The notes below the pieces were generated by a model, which was not told where the DNA came from, made no database searches, and was given only the letters and a program-made list of their open reading frames with translations. Position numbers and translations under genes: made by a program. Positions 38,471 to 47,515 of a stretch of 64,000 nt of DNA are shown here, piece by piece; position 1 is the first letter of the stretch, and the number at the start of each line of letters is the position of its first letter. This DNA is from Devosia sp. (lineage in GTDB: Bacteria; Pseudomonadota; Alphaproteobacteria; Rhizobiales; Devosiaceae). The stretch lies in the NCBI GenBank assembly GCA_016713105.1, contig JADJPS010000021.1, positions 349,742 through 413,741 of the forward strand, read 5' to 3'.

Positions 38471-38491
38471 CACGCTGGGGCGTCCCGTCCA

Positions 38492-38893
38492 TCAGGCGGG
38501 GCGCTTCTTCCGTGCGCTGGCGCCGCGATAGACCACCACCATGGCCTGGATCATCTCGTCGAGCAGGCTGTCGCCGGCCTTGACCTGTTCATCGGTCTGG
38601 GTCCGAGCGATCAGCGATACCGCCAGGACCTGCACCGCGTAGGCCGCCTTGGTCTTGCCCTGCCGGTGAAAGGCGTTGCCCTCGTTCTCGAAGTCCTTGA
38701 GCAGCTTGTTGAAGGCCGGCGGCGTCAACGCCGCCTTGAACTGCCCCCAGGTCTTGAGCTTGTAAAGGTCGATCAAGCGCCCTGCCAGGCTGCCGATCAG
38801 CCAGGTGGCCTCGGGGTCCTTGGTGGCGTTCTCGCGCAGATCGCGCATCAGAGCGACGAAACGCTCCTTGAAGTCCTCTTCCTTGGTGCCCAT
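38492..38893 (-). CDS. Hypothetical protein, helical, 133 residues
   Basis: A soluble, charged, mostly helical protein (MGTKEEDFKERFVALMRDLR ...; basic end ASARKKRPA). No signal peptide, no membrane segment, no cysteine. ATG 38893 follows AGCAGGA. Family not recognised; the pattern WGQFKAALTPPAFNKLLKDF has no motif I can assign. Between the cytochrome c remnant and a secreted small protein, within the interruption of the urease genes. Confidence 0.7.
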   Translation of the reverse strand: MGTKEEDFKERFVALMRDLRENATKDPEATWLIGSLAGRLIDLYKLKTWGQFKAALTPPAFNKLLKDFENEGNAFHRQGKTKAAYAVQVLAVSLIARTQTDEQVKAGDSLLDEMIQAMVVVYRGASARKKRPA

Positions 38894-39019
38894 CGTCCTG
38901 CTCGCGAGATTGAAACCGGCGCATCCGTAGCCGATATCTCACATGAATGCCAAACCGAAGCGGCACGCACAGCCCGGATACCCCGGGTTGTGGTGTCGCC
39001 CGGATGATCGGAGTGCCCG

Positions 39020-39403
39020 ATGAGACACAGGTTTGTTGCCGTCGCGCTGGCGCTGGCGCTGTCGATGCCGTCCGGGGCCGCGTTGGCGCAGTTCATGGAC
39101 ATCAACACCATCATCTCCGAGATCGGGACGGTGAAGTACTACCGGATGGCGGAGCGGGCCGCGTCGGCGTCCGGGCTGCGCGTCGTCCGCCTGTCGAGCC
39201 TTGCGGCAGCGGCGCGCAGCGCCGATCGCCTGCACACCAGCGTCGTGCTGCAGCGGCGGGCCGTGCGGGAACTGCAGGAGAGCCTGGCGCTCAATCCGGT
39301 GGCCCGGATCGCGATCCGCAACGCGGGTCTCGAGATCGAGGACATCGTATCGGCCGAGATCGCGGGCGACGGGGGCGGGGTGCTCTACGCGGACGATCTC
39401 TAG
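39020..39403 (+). CDS. Secreted hypothetical protein, 127 residues
   Basis: Clear signal peptide MRHRFVAVALALALSMPSGAALA with cleavage at ALA-QF. The mature ~104 residues are helical with regular Arg/Ala heptad-like spacing (RAASASGLRVVRLSSLAAAARSADRL) and end acidic (YADDL). No family recognised. The only plus-strand gene inside the interrupted urease cluster; its last codons overlap the end of a tiny opposite-strand frame at 39400-39492. Confidence 0.7.
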   Translation: MRHRFVAVALALALSMPSGAALAQFMDINTIISEIGTVKYYRMAERAASASGLRVVRLSSLAAAARSADRLHTSVVLQRRAVRELQESLALNPVARIAIRNAGLEIEDIVSAEIAGDGGGVLYADDL

Positions 39404-39492
39404 TCGGCGCTGACCGACGCCGGGCGCGCCGCGGCCTTGAGCCGGCGCCGCGCGAGGTACATGGTCAGCAGCAGCGTTGAGATCGTTATCAT
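39400..39492 (-). CDS. Putative 30-residue small protein
   Basis: ATG 39492 is preceded by an excellent GGAGGAC ribosome site, 7 bases away. The product begins MITISTLLLTMYLARRRLKA, a short hydrophobic helix followed by a basic stretch, i.e. a small single-pass membrane peptide. It ends with TAG at 39400-39402, overlapping the convergent gene end by 4 bp. No homologue recognised; the ribosome site and orientation toward no partner are the only support. Confidence 0.45.
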   Translation of the reverse strand: MITISTLLLTMYLARRRLKAAARPASVSAD

Positions 39493-39605
39493 GCACCGTC
39501 CTCCGCCACTCGAATGCAGGGTCTCGGTGAGCATGAGCACCTGCCGTCACAGCAAATCGCTAAGACGCCAACGCGCATTTTAAGACAATGCCGGCGGTCG
39601 GGTGC

Positions 39606-39911
39606 CTAGAGCTTGCCCATGACCTGCTGGCGGAAGCCGTAGACCTCACGCTTGCCCGAGAGCGGCACCAGGCTGACCTCGCGGGTCTGGCCGGGCTCGA
39701 AGCGCACGGCGGTGCCGGCGGCGATGTCGAGGCGCATGCCGCGCGCCTTGTCGCGGTCGAAGCGGAGGCCGGCATTGGTCTCGAAAAAATGGTAGTGCGA
39801 GCCGACCTGGATCGGCCGGTCGCCGGTGTTGGCGACCTCGATGGTGGTGCGCGGCGCGCCCTGGTTGAGCTCGATATCGCCGGGCAGGGTGATGATTTCG
39901 CCGGGGATCAT
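39606..39911 (-). CDS. ureB: Urease beta subunit
   Basis: 101 residues, standard UreB. MIPGEIITLPGDIELNQG, VANTGDRPIQVGSHYHFFET and RLDIAAGTAVRFEPGQTREV are all conserved. Start ATG 39911, 10 bp after the DUF1272 stop. It packs with UreA and UreC in the urease trimer. The next gene on this strand with a urease role, ureC, begins only at 36625. Confidence 0.97.
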   Translation of the reverse strand: MIPGEIITLPGDIELNQGAPRTTIEVANTGDRPIQVGSHYHFFETNAGLRFDRDKARGMRLDIAAGTAVRFEPGQTREVSLVPLSGKREVYGFRQQVMGKL

Positions 39912-39921
39912 GTGGGTCTCC

Positions 39922-40182
39922 TCACGCCGCCCGGACCGGGGCGGTGGCGCAGCCATGCGTCTTGAGAACGCGGACGGCCGACGCCGGGTTGTTGGCGAGC
40001 TTGCTCGCCGGGCGGATCGGACGGGGCACCAGGGTGCCGCCGCAATTGGGGCAGGTGCCCTTGAGCACGCTCTGGGCGCAATTGGCGCAGTACGTGCATT
40101 CGAAACTGCAGATCATGGCGTCGAGTGCCGCGGGCGGCAGATCCTTGCCGCAACATTCACAGTTGGGACGCAGTTCCAGCAT
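39922..40182 (-). CDS. DUF1272 small zinc-ribbon-like protein
   Basis: 86 residues. CECCGKDLPP, ICSFECTYCANCAQSVLKGTCPNCGG give eight or more cysteines in CxxC pairs, the DUF1272 pattern. Probably binds zinc. It sits between ureA and ureB (8 bp and 10 bp gaps), translated with them. Function unknown; its regular company with metal enzymes suggests, but does not show, a metal-related role. Confidence 0.9.
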   Translation of the reverse strand: MLELRPNCECCGKDLPPAALDAMICSFECTYCANCAQSVLKGTCPNCGGTLVPRPIRPASKLANNPASAVRVLKTHGCATAPVRAA

Positions 40183-40190
40183 GGCGCGAC

Positions 40191-40493
40191 CTAGCGGATC
40201 GGTTCGTGCACGGTCACGAGCTTGGTGCCGTCGGGGAAGGTGGCTTCGACCTGCACGTCGTGGATCATCTCGGCGATGCCGTCCATCACCTGGGCGCGGG
40301 TGACGACATGCGCACCGGCCTCCATCAGGTCGGCGACGGAGCGGCCGTCGCGGGCGCCCTCGACCACATAGTCGGAGATCAGCGCGATCGCCTCGGGGTG
40401 GTTGAGCTTCACGCCGCGCTCGAGGCGCCTGCGCGCGACGATGGCGGCCATCGAGATCAGGAGCTTGTCTTTCTCGCGGGGCGTCAGGTTCAT
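40191..40493 (-). CDS. ureA: Urease gamma subunit
   Basis: 100 residues. MNLTPREKDKLLISMAAIVA, RGVKLNHPEAIALISDYVVE, and MIHDVQVEATFPDGTKLVTVH are the conserved UreA blocks. Starts 9 bp after ureD and ends 8 bp before the DUF1272 gene. Frame intact. Confidence 0.97.
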   Translation of the reverse strand: MNLTPREKDKLLISMAAIVARRRLERGVKLNHPEAIALISDYVVEGARDGRSVADLMEAGAHVVTRAQVMDGIAEMIHDVQVEATFPDGTKLVTVHEPIR

Positions 40494-40502
40494 GCGTCGG
40501 TC

Positions 40503-41473
40503 CTAGAGGTGCCAGAGGCGGGGCAGGGCGCCCGCGCCGGAGAGGTGGGCAATTATTGGCGTGATGATGCGGCGGAGCGCAAGCCCGGATGGGGCCATGG
40601 CGCGTATGACGAGACGCTCGCCGATGACACTGGCGCTCGATTGGCCGCAGAGGAGCGGTCGTATGCGATCCAGCCGTCGTTCGGCGTCGGCGCCGACATG
40701 GAGCAGCGTGGCAAAGGCGTTGGCGCCGGCGAGCAGCGAGATGCCGTCGCGTTCGAGGTCAGCGCCGCCCAGCCGCGTCGCCTCGGCGTGCAGCAACCGG
40801 CCGTTGCGGCGGATGCGCCAGTTGTCGACAAGGCGGGCGCCGCGGGCTGCTTCGCCCATGGCCTCGCGACCGAGCAGGATCGCCTCGATGGCGAAGAAGC
40901 TTGCATCCGGCGCGAGGTCGACCTCGAGGCCGCGGTTCAGCCGCGCGCCTTCGAAGAGGATGGTCTCCTGCGGCAGCCAGTCGAGATGCGCGCCGGCGCC
41001 GACCTCGATGCGGGTGCGGACAGTGGCGTCGTCGCCGAGCGAGCGGTAGACGCGCTCGCAGGCCTGGGTGGTGAGCACCAGTCGGCTCCCGGGCGCCGCG
41101 TCGACCTGCCAGTTCACCTCGTCGCCGCCGGTGAGGCCGCCGGCCGTGTTGATCAGCACCGCCTGCAGGCCGGCATCATGGGTGTGCGGCAGCCGGATCT
41201 TGGCGCAGCCCTCCTGGAAGAGCGTCGAGAGCCGGGTGCGTCCGTCGCGCAGATGCGTGGTGATGCGGCCGGTGCCGCGGGCGCGCTGGTGGCGGGGGAG
41301 GGCGAGGGCAGTCAAGCCGAGGGCCCCCCCTCCCAGCCTCCCCCACAAGGGGGGAGGTGCCGCTCACAGAGTCTGGCTGGATCGTGCGAAATGCTCCCCT
41401 TCACCTCCCCCCTTGTGGGGGAGGACGGGAGGGGGGTGGCGACAGGCACCGCTGGCGCGGTCGAGTCCACCAT
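40503..41473 (-). CDS. ureD: Urease accessory protein UreD, N-terminus carrying a palindromic element (frameshift)
   Basis: The UreD body begins at QRARGTGRITTHLRDGRTRL and includes GGLTGGDEVNWQVDAAPGSR and QACERVYRSLGD. An ATG at 41473 overlaps the urtE stop (TGATG), as expected for a coupled gene, and gives MVDSTAPAVPVATPLPSSPT, running straight into the palindromic element. The frame is lost only in the G-run at 41324-41330; eight G instead of seven would join it to ALGLTALALPRHQRARG. So UreD seems to carry about 45 extra residues from the element. UreD holds apo-urease for UreF and UreG. Confidence 0.85.
41324..41436. repeat. Palindromic element, copy 2 (5' end of ureD)
   Basis: Arms 41324-41359 and 41402-41436 are reverse complements with two mismatches, around a 42-bp spacer. 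The arms match those of copy 1 almost base for base, while the spacers differ. The left half is read in ureD as TPLPSSPTRGEV, nearly the same peptide as in ureF. Confidence 0.92.
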
Positions 41474-42174
41474 CACACCATCAGATGTCGCCGCACCTCG
41501 GGCAGGTCGAGGTCGGCGGCGGGGCCGGCATGCATGATCTCACCGCGATCCATGATGTAGATGTCGTCGGCGATCTCGCGGCAGAAGTCCAGATACTGCT
41601 CGACGAGCAGGATGGTCATGCCCTTCTCGTTCCTGAGGAACTGCAGGGCGCGGCCGATGTCCTTGATGATCGAGGGCTGGATGCCCTCGGTGGGCTCGTC
41701 CAGCACCAGGACCTTCGGGCGGGTCACCAATGCCCGACCGATGGCCAGTTGCTGCTGCTGGCCGCCCGACAGGTCGCCGCCGCGCCGGCCGAGCATCGAC
41801 TTGAGGATGGGGAACAGCTCGAAGATGTAGGGGGGCACGTTGCGCTCGCCGAGCTTGAGGCCGGCATAGCCGGTCTCGAGGTTCTCCTTGACCGTGAGCA
41901 GCGGGAAGATCTCGCGGCCCTGCGGCACGTAGCCGAGCCCCATGCGGGCGCGCCTGTAGGGCGGCGCCTTCTTCAGCACCTCGTTGTCGAAGCTGATTTC
42001 TCCCGCCGAGACGTTGTTGATGCCGGTGACGGCGCGCAACGTGGAGGATTTGCCCACCCCGTTGCGTCCGAGCACGGCGGTGATGCGGCCGGGCCTGCAC
42101 TCGATCGTGATGTTGCGCAGCGCCTGGGCGGCGCCGTAGTGCAGGTCGATCGCGCGGATGGTGAGGGTGGTCAT
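41473..42174 (-). CDS. urtE: Urea ABC transporter ATP-binding protein UrtE
   Basis: 233 residues of the LivF/UrtE type. Walker A GRNGVGKSS, LSGGQQQQLAIGRALV signature, Walker B VLVLDEPTEGIQPSII, H-loop region ILLVEQYLDF; the run GIQPSIIKDIGRAL is characteristic for UrtE. Start ATG 42174, 128 bp after the urtD stop. Its frame is open through urtD as an apparent fusion because of an indel in urtD. Stop overlaps ureD ATG. Confidence 0.95.
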   Translation of the reverse strand: MTTLTIRAIDLHYGAAQALRNITIECRPGRITAVLGRNGVGKSSTLRAVTGINNVSAGEISFDNEVLKKAPPYRRARMGLGYVPQGREIFPLLTVKENLETGYAGLKLGERNVPPYIFELFPILKSMLGRRGGDLSGGQQQQLAIGRALVTRPKVLVLDEPTEGIQPSIIKDIGRALQFLRNEKGMTILLVEQYLDFCREIADDIYIMDRGEIMHAGPAADLDLPEVRRHLMV

Positions 42175-42302
42175 GGTGTTGCTCCCTTGGCCAGCGAGGG
42201 AGCCACCCAGGGGAGGGCGGCCGGGGGGTGGGGGGGGAGCGCTGTGGGGGGGGGGGGGGGGGGGGGGTGGGGGGGGTGCCGCCGGAACCAACTCCACGGG
42301 TC
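42175..42302. repeat. G-rich low-complexity spacer with a run of 22 G
   Basis: The spacer between urtD and urtE is strongly G-rich on the plus strand and holds 22 consecutive G at 42246-42267 flanked by GTGGGGGGGGAG-like tracts. Such a run is unusual in this genome. It may be a collapsed or misread GC-rich palindrome, possibly a third copy of the urease-cluster element, or a real homopolymer. Confidence 0.6.
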
Positions 42303-43056
42303 TCATCTGCCCAGGTACCTTTCGATCACCACCGGGTTGGCGCTCACCTGGTCGAGCGTGCCTTCGGCCAGTACCGAGCCCTCGGCGAGGCAGGTGACGC
42401 GGGTGCCCAGTTCGCGCACGAAGCTCATGTCGTGCTCGACGACAACGACGGAGCGGGTCACGGCGATGTCCTTGAGCAGCTTGGCGGTCTCGACCGTCTC
42501 GGTATCGGTCATCCCGGCGACCGGTTCGTCGACCAGCAGGAGCCGGGTCCTGGGCGAGCAGCATGCCGATTTCCAGCCACTGTTTCTGGCCGTGGCTGAG
42601 GTCGGCCGCAAGCTCGTCCTTCCGGGCGGTGAGGCGCACCGTGGCGAGGATGTCCTCGATCCGCGCATTGTCCTCGGCACTGGGGGCGTAGAGCAGCGCG
42701 GCAAATACGCTGCGCGGCTTCTTGAGCGCCAGCACGAGGTTGTCCCACACGGTATGGCTCTCGAACACGGTGGGCTTCTGGAACTTGCGGCCGATGCCGA
42801 GGCTGGCGATATCGGCCTCGTCGAGGCGGGTCAGGTCGGTGCGGCCGTCGAAGAAGACTTCGCCGTCGTCCGGACGGGTCTTGCCGGTGATGATATCCAT
42901 CATGGTGGTCTTGCCGGCCCCGTTGGGCCCGATGATCGCCAGCATTTCCCGGGGGTGGACGATGATCGACAGCGCGTTCAGCGCCTTGAATCCGTCGAAT
43001 GCGACCGAGACGCCGTTGAGATAGAGCATGGTGCCGGACTTGTCGGGGATGGTCAT
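42303..43056 (-). CDS. urtD: Urea ABC transporter ATP-binding protein UrtD (frameshift)
   Basis: About 250 residues joined. LivG-type ATPase: Walker A GPNGAGKTTMMDIITGKTRP, SLGIGRKFQKPTVFESHTV (typical UrtD), DLSHGQKQWLEIGMLL signature. The frame slips near 42549 (one C missing after GACCC) and continues RLLLVDEPVAGMTDTET and VVEHDMSFVREL to a stop at 42303. ATG 43056 overlaps urtC stop. Confidence 0.94.
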
Positions 43057-44272
43057 TCGGCAGGCTCCGCGGCGGGCTTGGCGTCGATGGTCGATGGGTC
43101 TTCGCCCGCTTCGGCAGCGGCGCTCTGGCGGTCCAGCCTGGTCGAATTGCGCCGGGCGGTGCCGGCGCGGATCTGGCCGACGAGGCCGACGATGCCCTTG
43201 GGCAGGAACAGCGTCACGAAGACGAACAGGCCGCCGAGCGCGAACAGCCAGTACTCCGGCAGGGCGCCGGTGAAATAGCTCTTGCCGACATTGACGAGGA
43301 TGGCGCCGATGATCGGCCCGATGATGGTGCCGCGGCCGCCGACGGCGACCCAGATCACGGCTTCGATCGAGTTCTCGGGGGCGAATTCACCCGGGTTGAT
43401 GATGCCGACCTGCGGCACGTAAAGGGCGCCGGCAATGCCGGCCATCACTGCGGAAACGGCGAAGGCGAAGAGCTTCACGTTTTCCGGCCGCCAGCCGAGG
43501 AAGCGGGTGCGGCTCTCGGCGTCGCGCACTGCCACCATCACCTTGCCGAGCTTGGAATTGACGATCATCGAGCAGATGAACACGAACAGCGCCAGGAACA
43601 GCGCGCTGAGCCCGAACAGGCGGCGCGGGTCGCCGGGGCCTGGATGGAAAAGCCGAAGATGTCCTTGAAGTCGGTGAGGCCGTTGTTGCCGCCGAAGCCG
43701 AAATCGTTGCGGAAGAAGGCCAGCAGCAGGGCGAAGGTCATCGCCTGGGTGATGATCGACAGGTAGACGCCGGTGACGCGGCTCCTGAAGGCGAACCAGC
43801 CGAACACGAAGGCGAGCAGGCCCGGTACCAGGATCACCATGATCATGGCGAACCAGAACATGTCGAAGCCCAGCCAGTACCAGGGCAGGTCCTTGTAGTT
43901 CAGGAACACCATGAAGTCGGGCAGGATCGGGTTGGCATAGACGCCGCGCGAGCCGATCTGGCGCATCAGGTACATCCCCATGGCGTAGCCGCCGAGCGCG
44001 AAGAAGGCGCCGTGGCCGAGCGACAGGATGCCGACATAGCCCCAGACCAGGTCGAGGGCGAGCGCCAGCATGGCGTAGCACAGGTACTTGCCGAACAGGG
44101 TGACGGCGTATCCGGGGACGTGGCCGAACTGGCCCGGCGGCACCAGCAGGTTCAGCGCCGGCACCGCAATGGCGACGGCGACCAGGATGGCGACCAGCCA
44201 GATCGCCTTCCTGTCGAGGGCGCGGAAGAGCATCCGGGTGATCATGGGCGCCGGGCACGGGCCGTAGCTCAC
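43053..44272 (-). CDS. urtC: Urea ABC transporter permease UrtC (frameshift)
   Basis: About 400 residues joined, LivM-type permease with eight to ten membrane segments: LDLVWGYVGILSLGHGAFFALGG, GVYLSIITQAMTFALLLAFF, GGNNGLTDFKDIFGF. The frame slips near 43636 and goes on with LFGLSALFLALFVFICSMIV and RVRDAESRTRFLGW-like UrtC text, ending in a polar ~45-residue tail. GTG 44272 overlaps the urtB stop (GTGA); ATG 44245 (MITRMLFRAL) is the other candidate start. Confidence 0.93.
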
Positions 44273-45870
44273 TGTTCCACCGCCCGGCCCTTGAGGGCGA
44301 ACAGGCCGCGCGGGCGGCGCTGGATGAACAGGATGATGAGGACGAGGATCAGGATCTTGCCGACCACCGCGCCGGCATAGGGTTCGAGGAACTTGTTGGC
44401 GACCCCGATGGAGAGCGCTCCGACCAGCGTGCCCCAGAGGTTCCCGACGCCGCCGAACACGACCACCATGAAGCTGTCGATGATGTAGTTCTGTCCCAGG
44501 TTGGGCGAGACGTTGTCGATCTGGCTGAGCGCCACGCCGGCGAGACCGGCGATGCCCGAGCCGAGGCCGAAGGTCATGGCGTCGACGAAGGGGGTGCGGA
44601 TGCCCATGGCCGAGGCCATGCGGCGGTTCTGGGTGACGGCGCGCATCTGCAGGCCCAGCGGGTGCGCTTCAGCACCGCGAGCAGCGCGAAGAACACGACG
44701 ACGGCGAAGATCACGATCCAGAACCGGTTCCAGGTGATCGCGAGGCCGCCGAGATCGAAGCTGCCCGACATCCAGGTCGGGTTGGCGACCTCCTTGTTGG
44801 TCGGCCCGTAGGTGGTGCGGATGGCCTGCTGCAGGATCAGCGACAGGCCCCAGGTGGCGAGCAGGGTCTCGAGCGCCCGGCCGTAGAGCCAGCGGATGAT
44901 GCCGCGCTCGATGGCGATGCCGATCAGCGCGGTCACCAAGAAGGCAAGCGGCAGCGCGATGGCGAGCGACCAGTCGAGCATGGCGGGGAAGCTGCGACGG
45001 ATGATTTCCTGGACGGTGAAGGTGGTGTAGGCGCCCAGCATCACCATCTCGCCATGCGCCATGTTGATGACCCCCATGACGCCGAAGGTGATGGCGAGCC
45101 CGATGGCGGCGAGCAGCAGGACCGAGCCGAGCGAGACCCCGTACCAGATGTTCTGCGCCACGCTCCAGGCGGCCTGGGTCTGGTTGAGCGCATCGATTGC
45201 GGCCTGGATCTGCGGCTTCAGCGCGTCCGGCGAGGTCGCCAGCACGGTGGTCAGCAGGGTGATCGAGTCGCGGCCGCCGCGCGACGAGGGTCTCGACGGC
45301 GGCCGCTCTTCCGCACGTCGCATCGGACTTGAGCACGATCGCGGCACGCGCCGTTTCCATGGTGCCCTTGACCTCCGGATCGGTCTCGGCGGCAAGGGCG
45401 GTATCGAGCAGTTCGAGATTGTCCGGGTTGGCGTCGCGCAGCACCGAGCGGGCGGCGCTGAGCCGCGTTCCGCGGTCGTCGCTCATCAGGGTCAGCTGTC
45501 CGATGAGGGTGCGCAGCGCCCGCCGCAGGCCGTTGTTGACCTTGACCTTTCGGGTCGGCCTTTCCGGTCTCGGCGGCCGCTTCGCCGGTCACGGGGTCGT
45601 CAGCGCGTAGCCGGCGCCCAGCAGAGACGACCTTGCCGGCTTCCCGACGCATAGAGTCGCCGTCGAGCAGGGTCTGCAGGACCAGCACGGCGCGCGGATC
45701 CTCGGTGGCGGCGAGCGCGGCGGCGCGGTCTCGCGGTCCTTGAAATTGCCGGGAGCCAGCGCGTCGACGAGCGGCGCGAAGGTGGCATCATCCACCTGGG
45801 CGAGGGCGGGACCCGGAAGCACGAGGGCAAGGAGGAGCGCAATCAGCTGGAACAGTCGCATCGCGTTCAT
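44269..45870 (-). CDS. urtB: Urea ABC transporter permease UrtB (several frameshifts)
   Basis: About 533 residues joined. UrtB proteins have a signal peptide and a ~200-residue extracytoplasmic region before the LivH-type permease; here MNAMRLFQLIALLLALVLPG from ATG 45870, then fragments VLVLQTLLDGDSMRREAGKV, LSAARSVLRDANPDNLELLD, and the permease SLGSVLLLAAIGLAITFGVM, NMAHGEMVMLGAYTTF, ending KGRAVEQ. Breaks near 45722, 45630, 45550, 45290 and 44665. Five indels in one gene mark this as the worst part of the urea region. Confidence 0.88.
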
Positions 45871-45901
45871 CGTCGGCCTCGGGTCGTCTATCCAGGGAAG
45901 A

Positions 45902-45927
45902 GGCGAGGGCGGTGAGCCGCCCTCGCC
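45902..45927 (-). terminator. Stem-loop between urtA and urtB
   Basis: GGCGAGGGCGG-TGAG-CCGCCCTCGCC, an 11-bp perfect stem with a 4-base loop, begins 14 bp after the urtA stop. No T-run, so it is better seen as a partial terminator or an RNA-stabilising 3' structure, which would give more binding protein than membrane subunits. Confidence 0.7.
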
Positions 45928-45940
45928 GGAAGGAGCGGCG

Positions 45941-47241
45941 TTACAGTTGGCGCCGCAGGTCTTGGTCTCGGTGTTGTAGTTGCCGCACTTGAGGTCGACC
46001 CAATCGGCCTCGAGCACCTTGGATTCGGGCAGGAAGTCGGTCCAGGCGTCGCCCGGGACTTCCGCTTCGGTCTCCCACACCACGTCGAACTGGCCGTCCG
46101 CCTGGATCTCGCCGATGAGCACCGGCTTGGTGATGTGATGGTTCGGGAGCATCTTGGCGATGCCGCCCGTGAGGTTCGGCGTCTCGAGGCCGACGATGGC
46201 GTCGAGCACCGGGTCGGTATCGGTGGTGCCGGCCTTCTCGACCGCCTGGACCCAGAGATTGAAGCCGATCACGTGCGCTTCCATCGGGTCGTTGGTGACG
46301 CGCTCGGGATTGCCGATGAAGGCGCGCCAGGCGTCGATGAAGGCGGCGTTCTCGGGCGTATCGACCGACTGGAAGTAGTTCCAGGCGGCAAGGTGGCCGA
46401 CCAGCGGGCCGGTGTCGAAGCCGGCGAGCTCTTCCTCACCGACCGAGAAGGCGACGACCGGGATGTCCTCGGCCTTGATGCCCTGGTTGGCGAGTTCCTT
46501 GTAGAACGGCACGTTGGCGTCGCCGTTGATGGTCGAGACCACGGCGGTCTTCTTGCCGGCCGAGCCGAAGGCCTTGATGTCGGAGACGATGGTCTGCCAG
46601 TCGGAATGACCGAACGGCGTGTAGTTGATCATGATGTCTTCGGGCGCGACGCCCTTGTCCTTGAGATACTGCTCGAGGATCTTGTTGGTCGTCTGCGGGT
46701 AGACGTAGTCGGTACCGGCGAGAACCCAGCGCTTCACCGAACCGCCTTCTTCGCTCATCAGGTAGTCGACGGCCGGGATGGCCTGCTGGTTCGGCGCGGC
46801 GCCGGTGTAGAACACGTTCTTCTCGGACTCTTCACCCTCGTACTGCACCGGGTAGAAGAGGATCGAGTTCAGCTCCTTGAACACCGGCAGCACCGACTTG
46901 CGGCTGACCGAGGTCCAGCAGCCGAAGACGGCGGCGACCTTGTTCACTTCGATCAGTTCGCGGGCCTTTTCGGCGAACAGCGGCCAGTCGGACGCCGGGT
47001 CGACCACCACGGCCTCGAGCTGCTTGCCGAGCAGCCCGCCCTTCTTGTTCTGCTCGTCGATGAGGAAGAGCATGGTGTCCTTGAGGGTGGTCTCCGAGAT
47101 CGCCATCGTGCCCGACAGCGAGTGCAGGATGCCGACCTTGATCGTCTCGTCCTGGGCATAGGCCGTCACCGGGGCGAGCGCCCCGACAGTCATCGCAACT
47201 CCCAGGCCGAGACCGGCCAGCATGCGGCGAACGTCTGTCAT
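45941..47241 (-). CDS. urtA: Urea ABC transporter substrate-binding protein UrtA (frameshift at the last codons)
   Basis: About 432 residues. Signal peptide MTDVRRMLAGLGLGVAMTVG then cleavage near AYA-QDE; mature part KVGILHSLSGTMAISETTLK, AVFGCWTSVSRKSVLPVFKE, NSILFYPVQYEGEESEKNVF, all typical UrtA. The frame should end KTCG + AQL-stop at 45941-45943; an indel near 45948 removes the stop so that the frame seems fused to urtB. ATG 47241 follows GGAGG. First gene of the urea operon, behind a sigma-54 promoter. Confidence 0.96.
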
Positions 47242-47282
47242 ATTACCTCCGACAGTTTGGTTGTTTGCACCGCCGGAAGATT

Positions 47283-47298
47283 TGCAATCGCCGTGCCA
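47283..47298 (-). promoter_or_regulatory. Sigma-54 promoter of urtA
   Basis: The minus strand reads TGGCACGGCGATTGCA, matching the sigma-54 consensus TGGCACG-N4-TTGCA at every fixed base, with GG and GC exactly 10 bases apart. It lies 41 bp upstream of the urtA start. This fits NtrC-controlled urea uptake under nitrogen limitation. Confidence 0.88.
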
Positions 47299-47346
47299 CG
47301 ACGTGGAATGGGTGCCAACTCCTTGATTCTGCTGACTATGCCTCCC

Positions 47347-47413
47347 GTTGCGGGTGCAACGACTGTATGCAGGACGGCTGTTCGCCCCCGTAATTGCCGG
47401 TTCTGTATGCAGG
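47347..47413 (-). promoter_or_regulatory. Candidate activator sites upstream of the urtA promoter
   Basis: The 10-mer CCTGCATACA (minus strand) occurs at 47364-47373 and 47404-47413, exactly 40 bp apart, and a palindrome GTTGC-GGGT-GCAAC lies at 47347-47360. All are 50-115 bp upstream of the sigma-54 core, where enhancer proteins bind. They do not match the NtrC consensus well. Confidence 0.4.
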
Positions 47414-47515
47414 CGCATCGGCGTGTGATCAATATTTAAGCAGGGTGGCAATGGCGGTGCATGGCGAGCGGGATATCCCGTGAAAGTCCGGGCCGCTCCT
47501 GCTAGAATTGCTGCA

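Noticed and set aside
41473..43056. A single UrtD-UrtE fusion protein
   Set aside because: The join passes through a run of Gly/Pro codons from the poly-G spacer; the true UrtD end and UrtE start are visible, and one indel in urtD explains the open frame.
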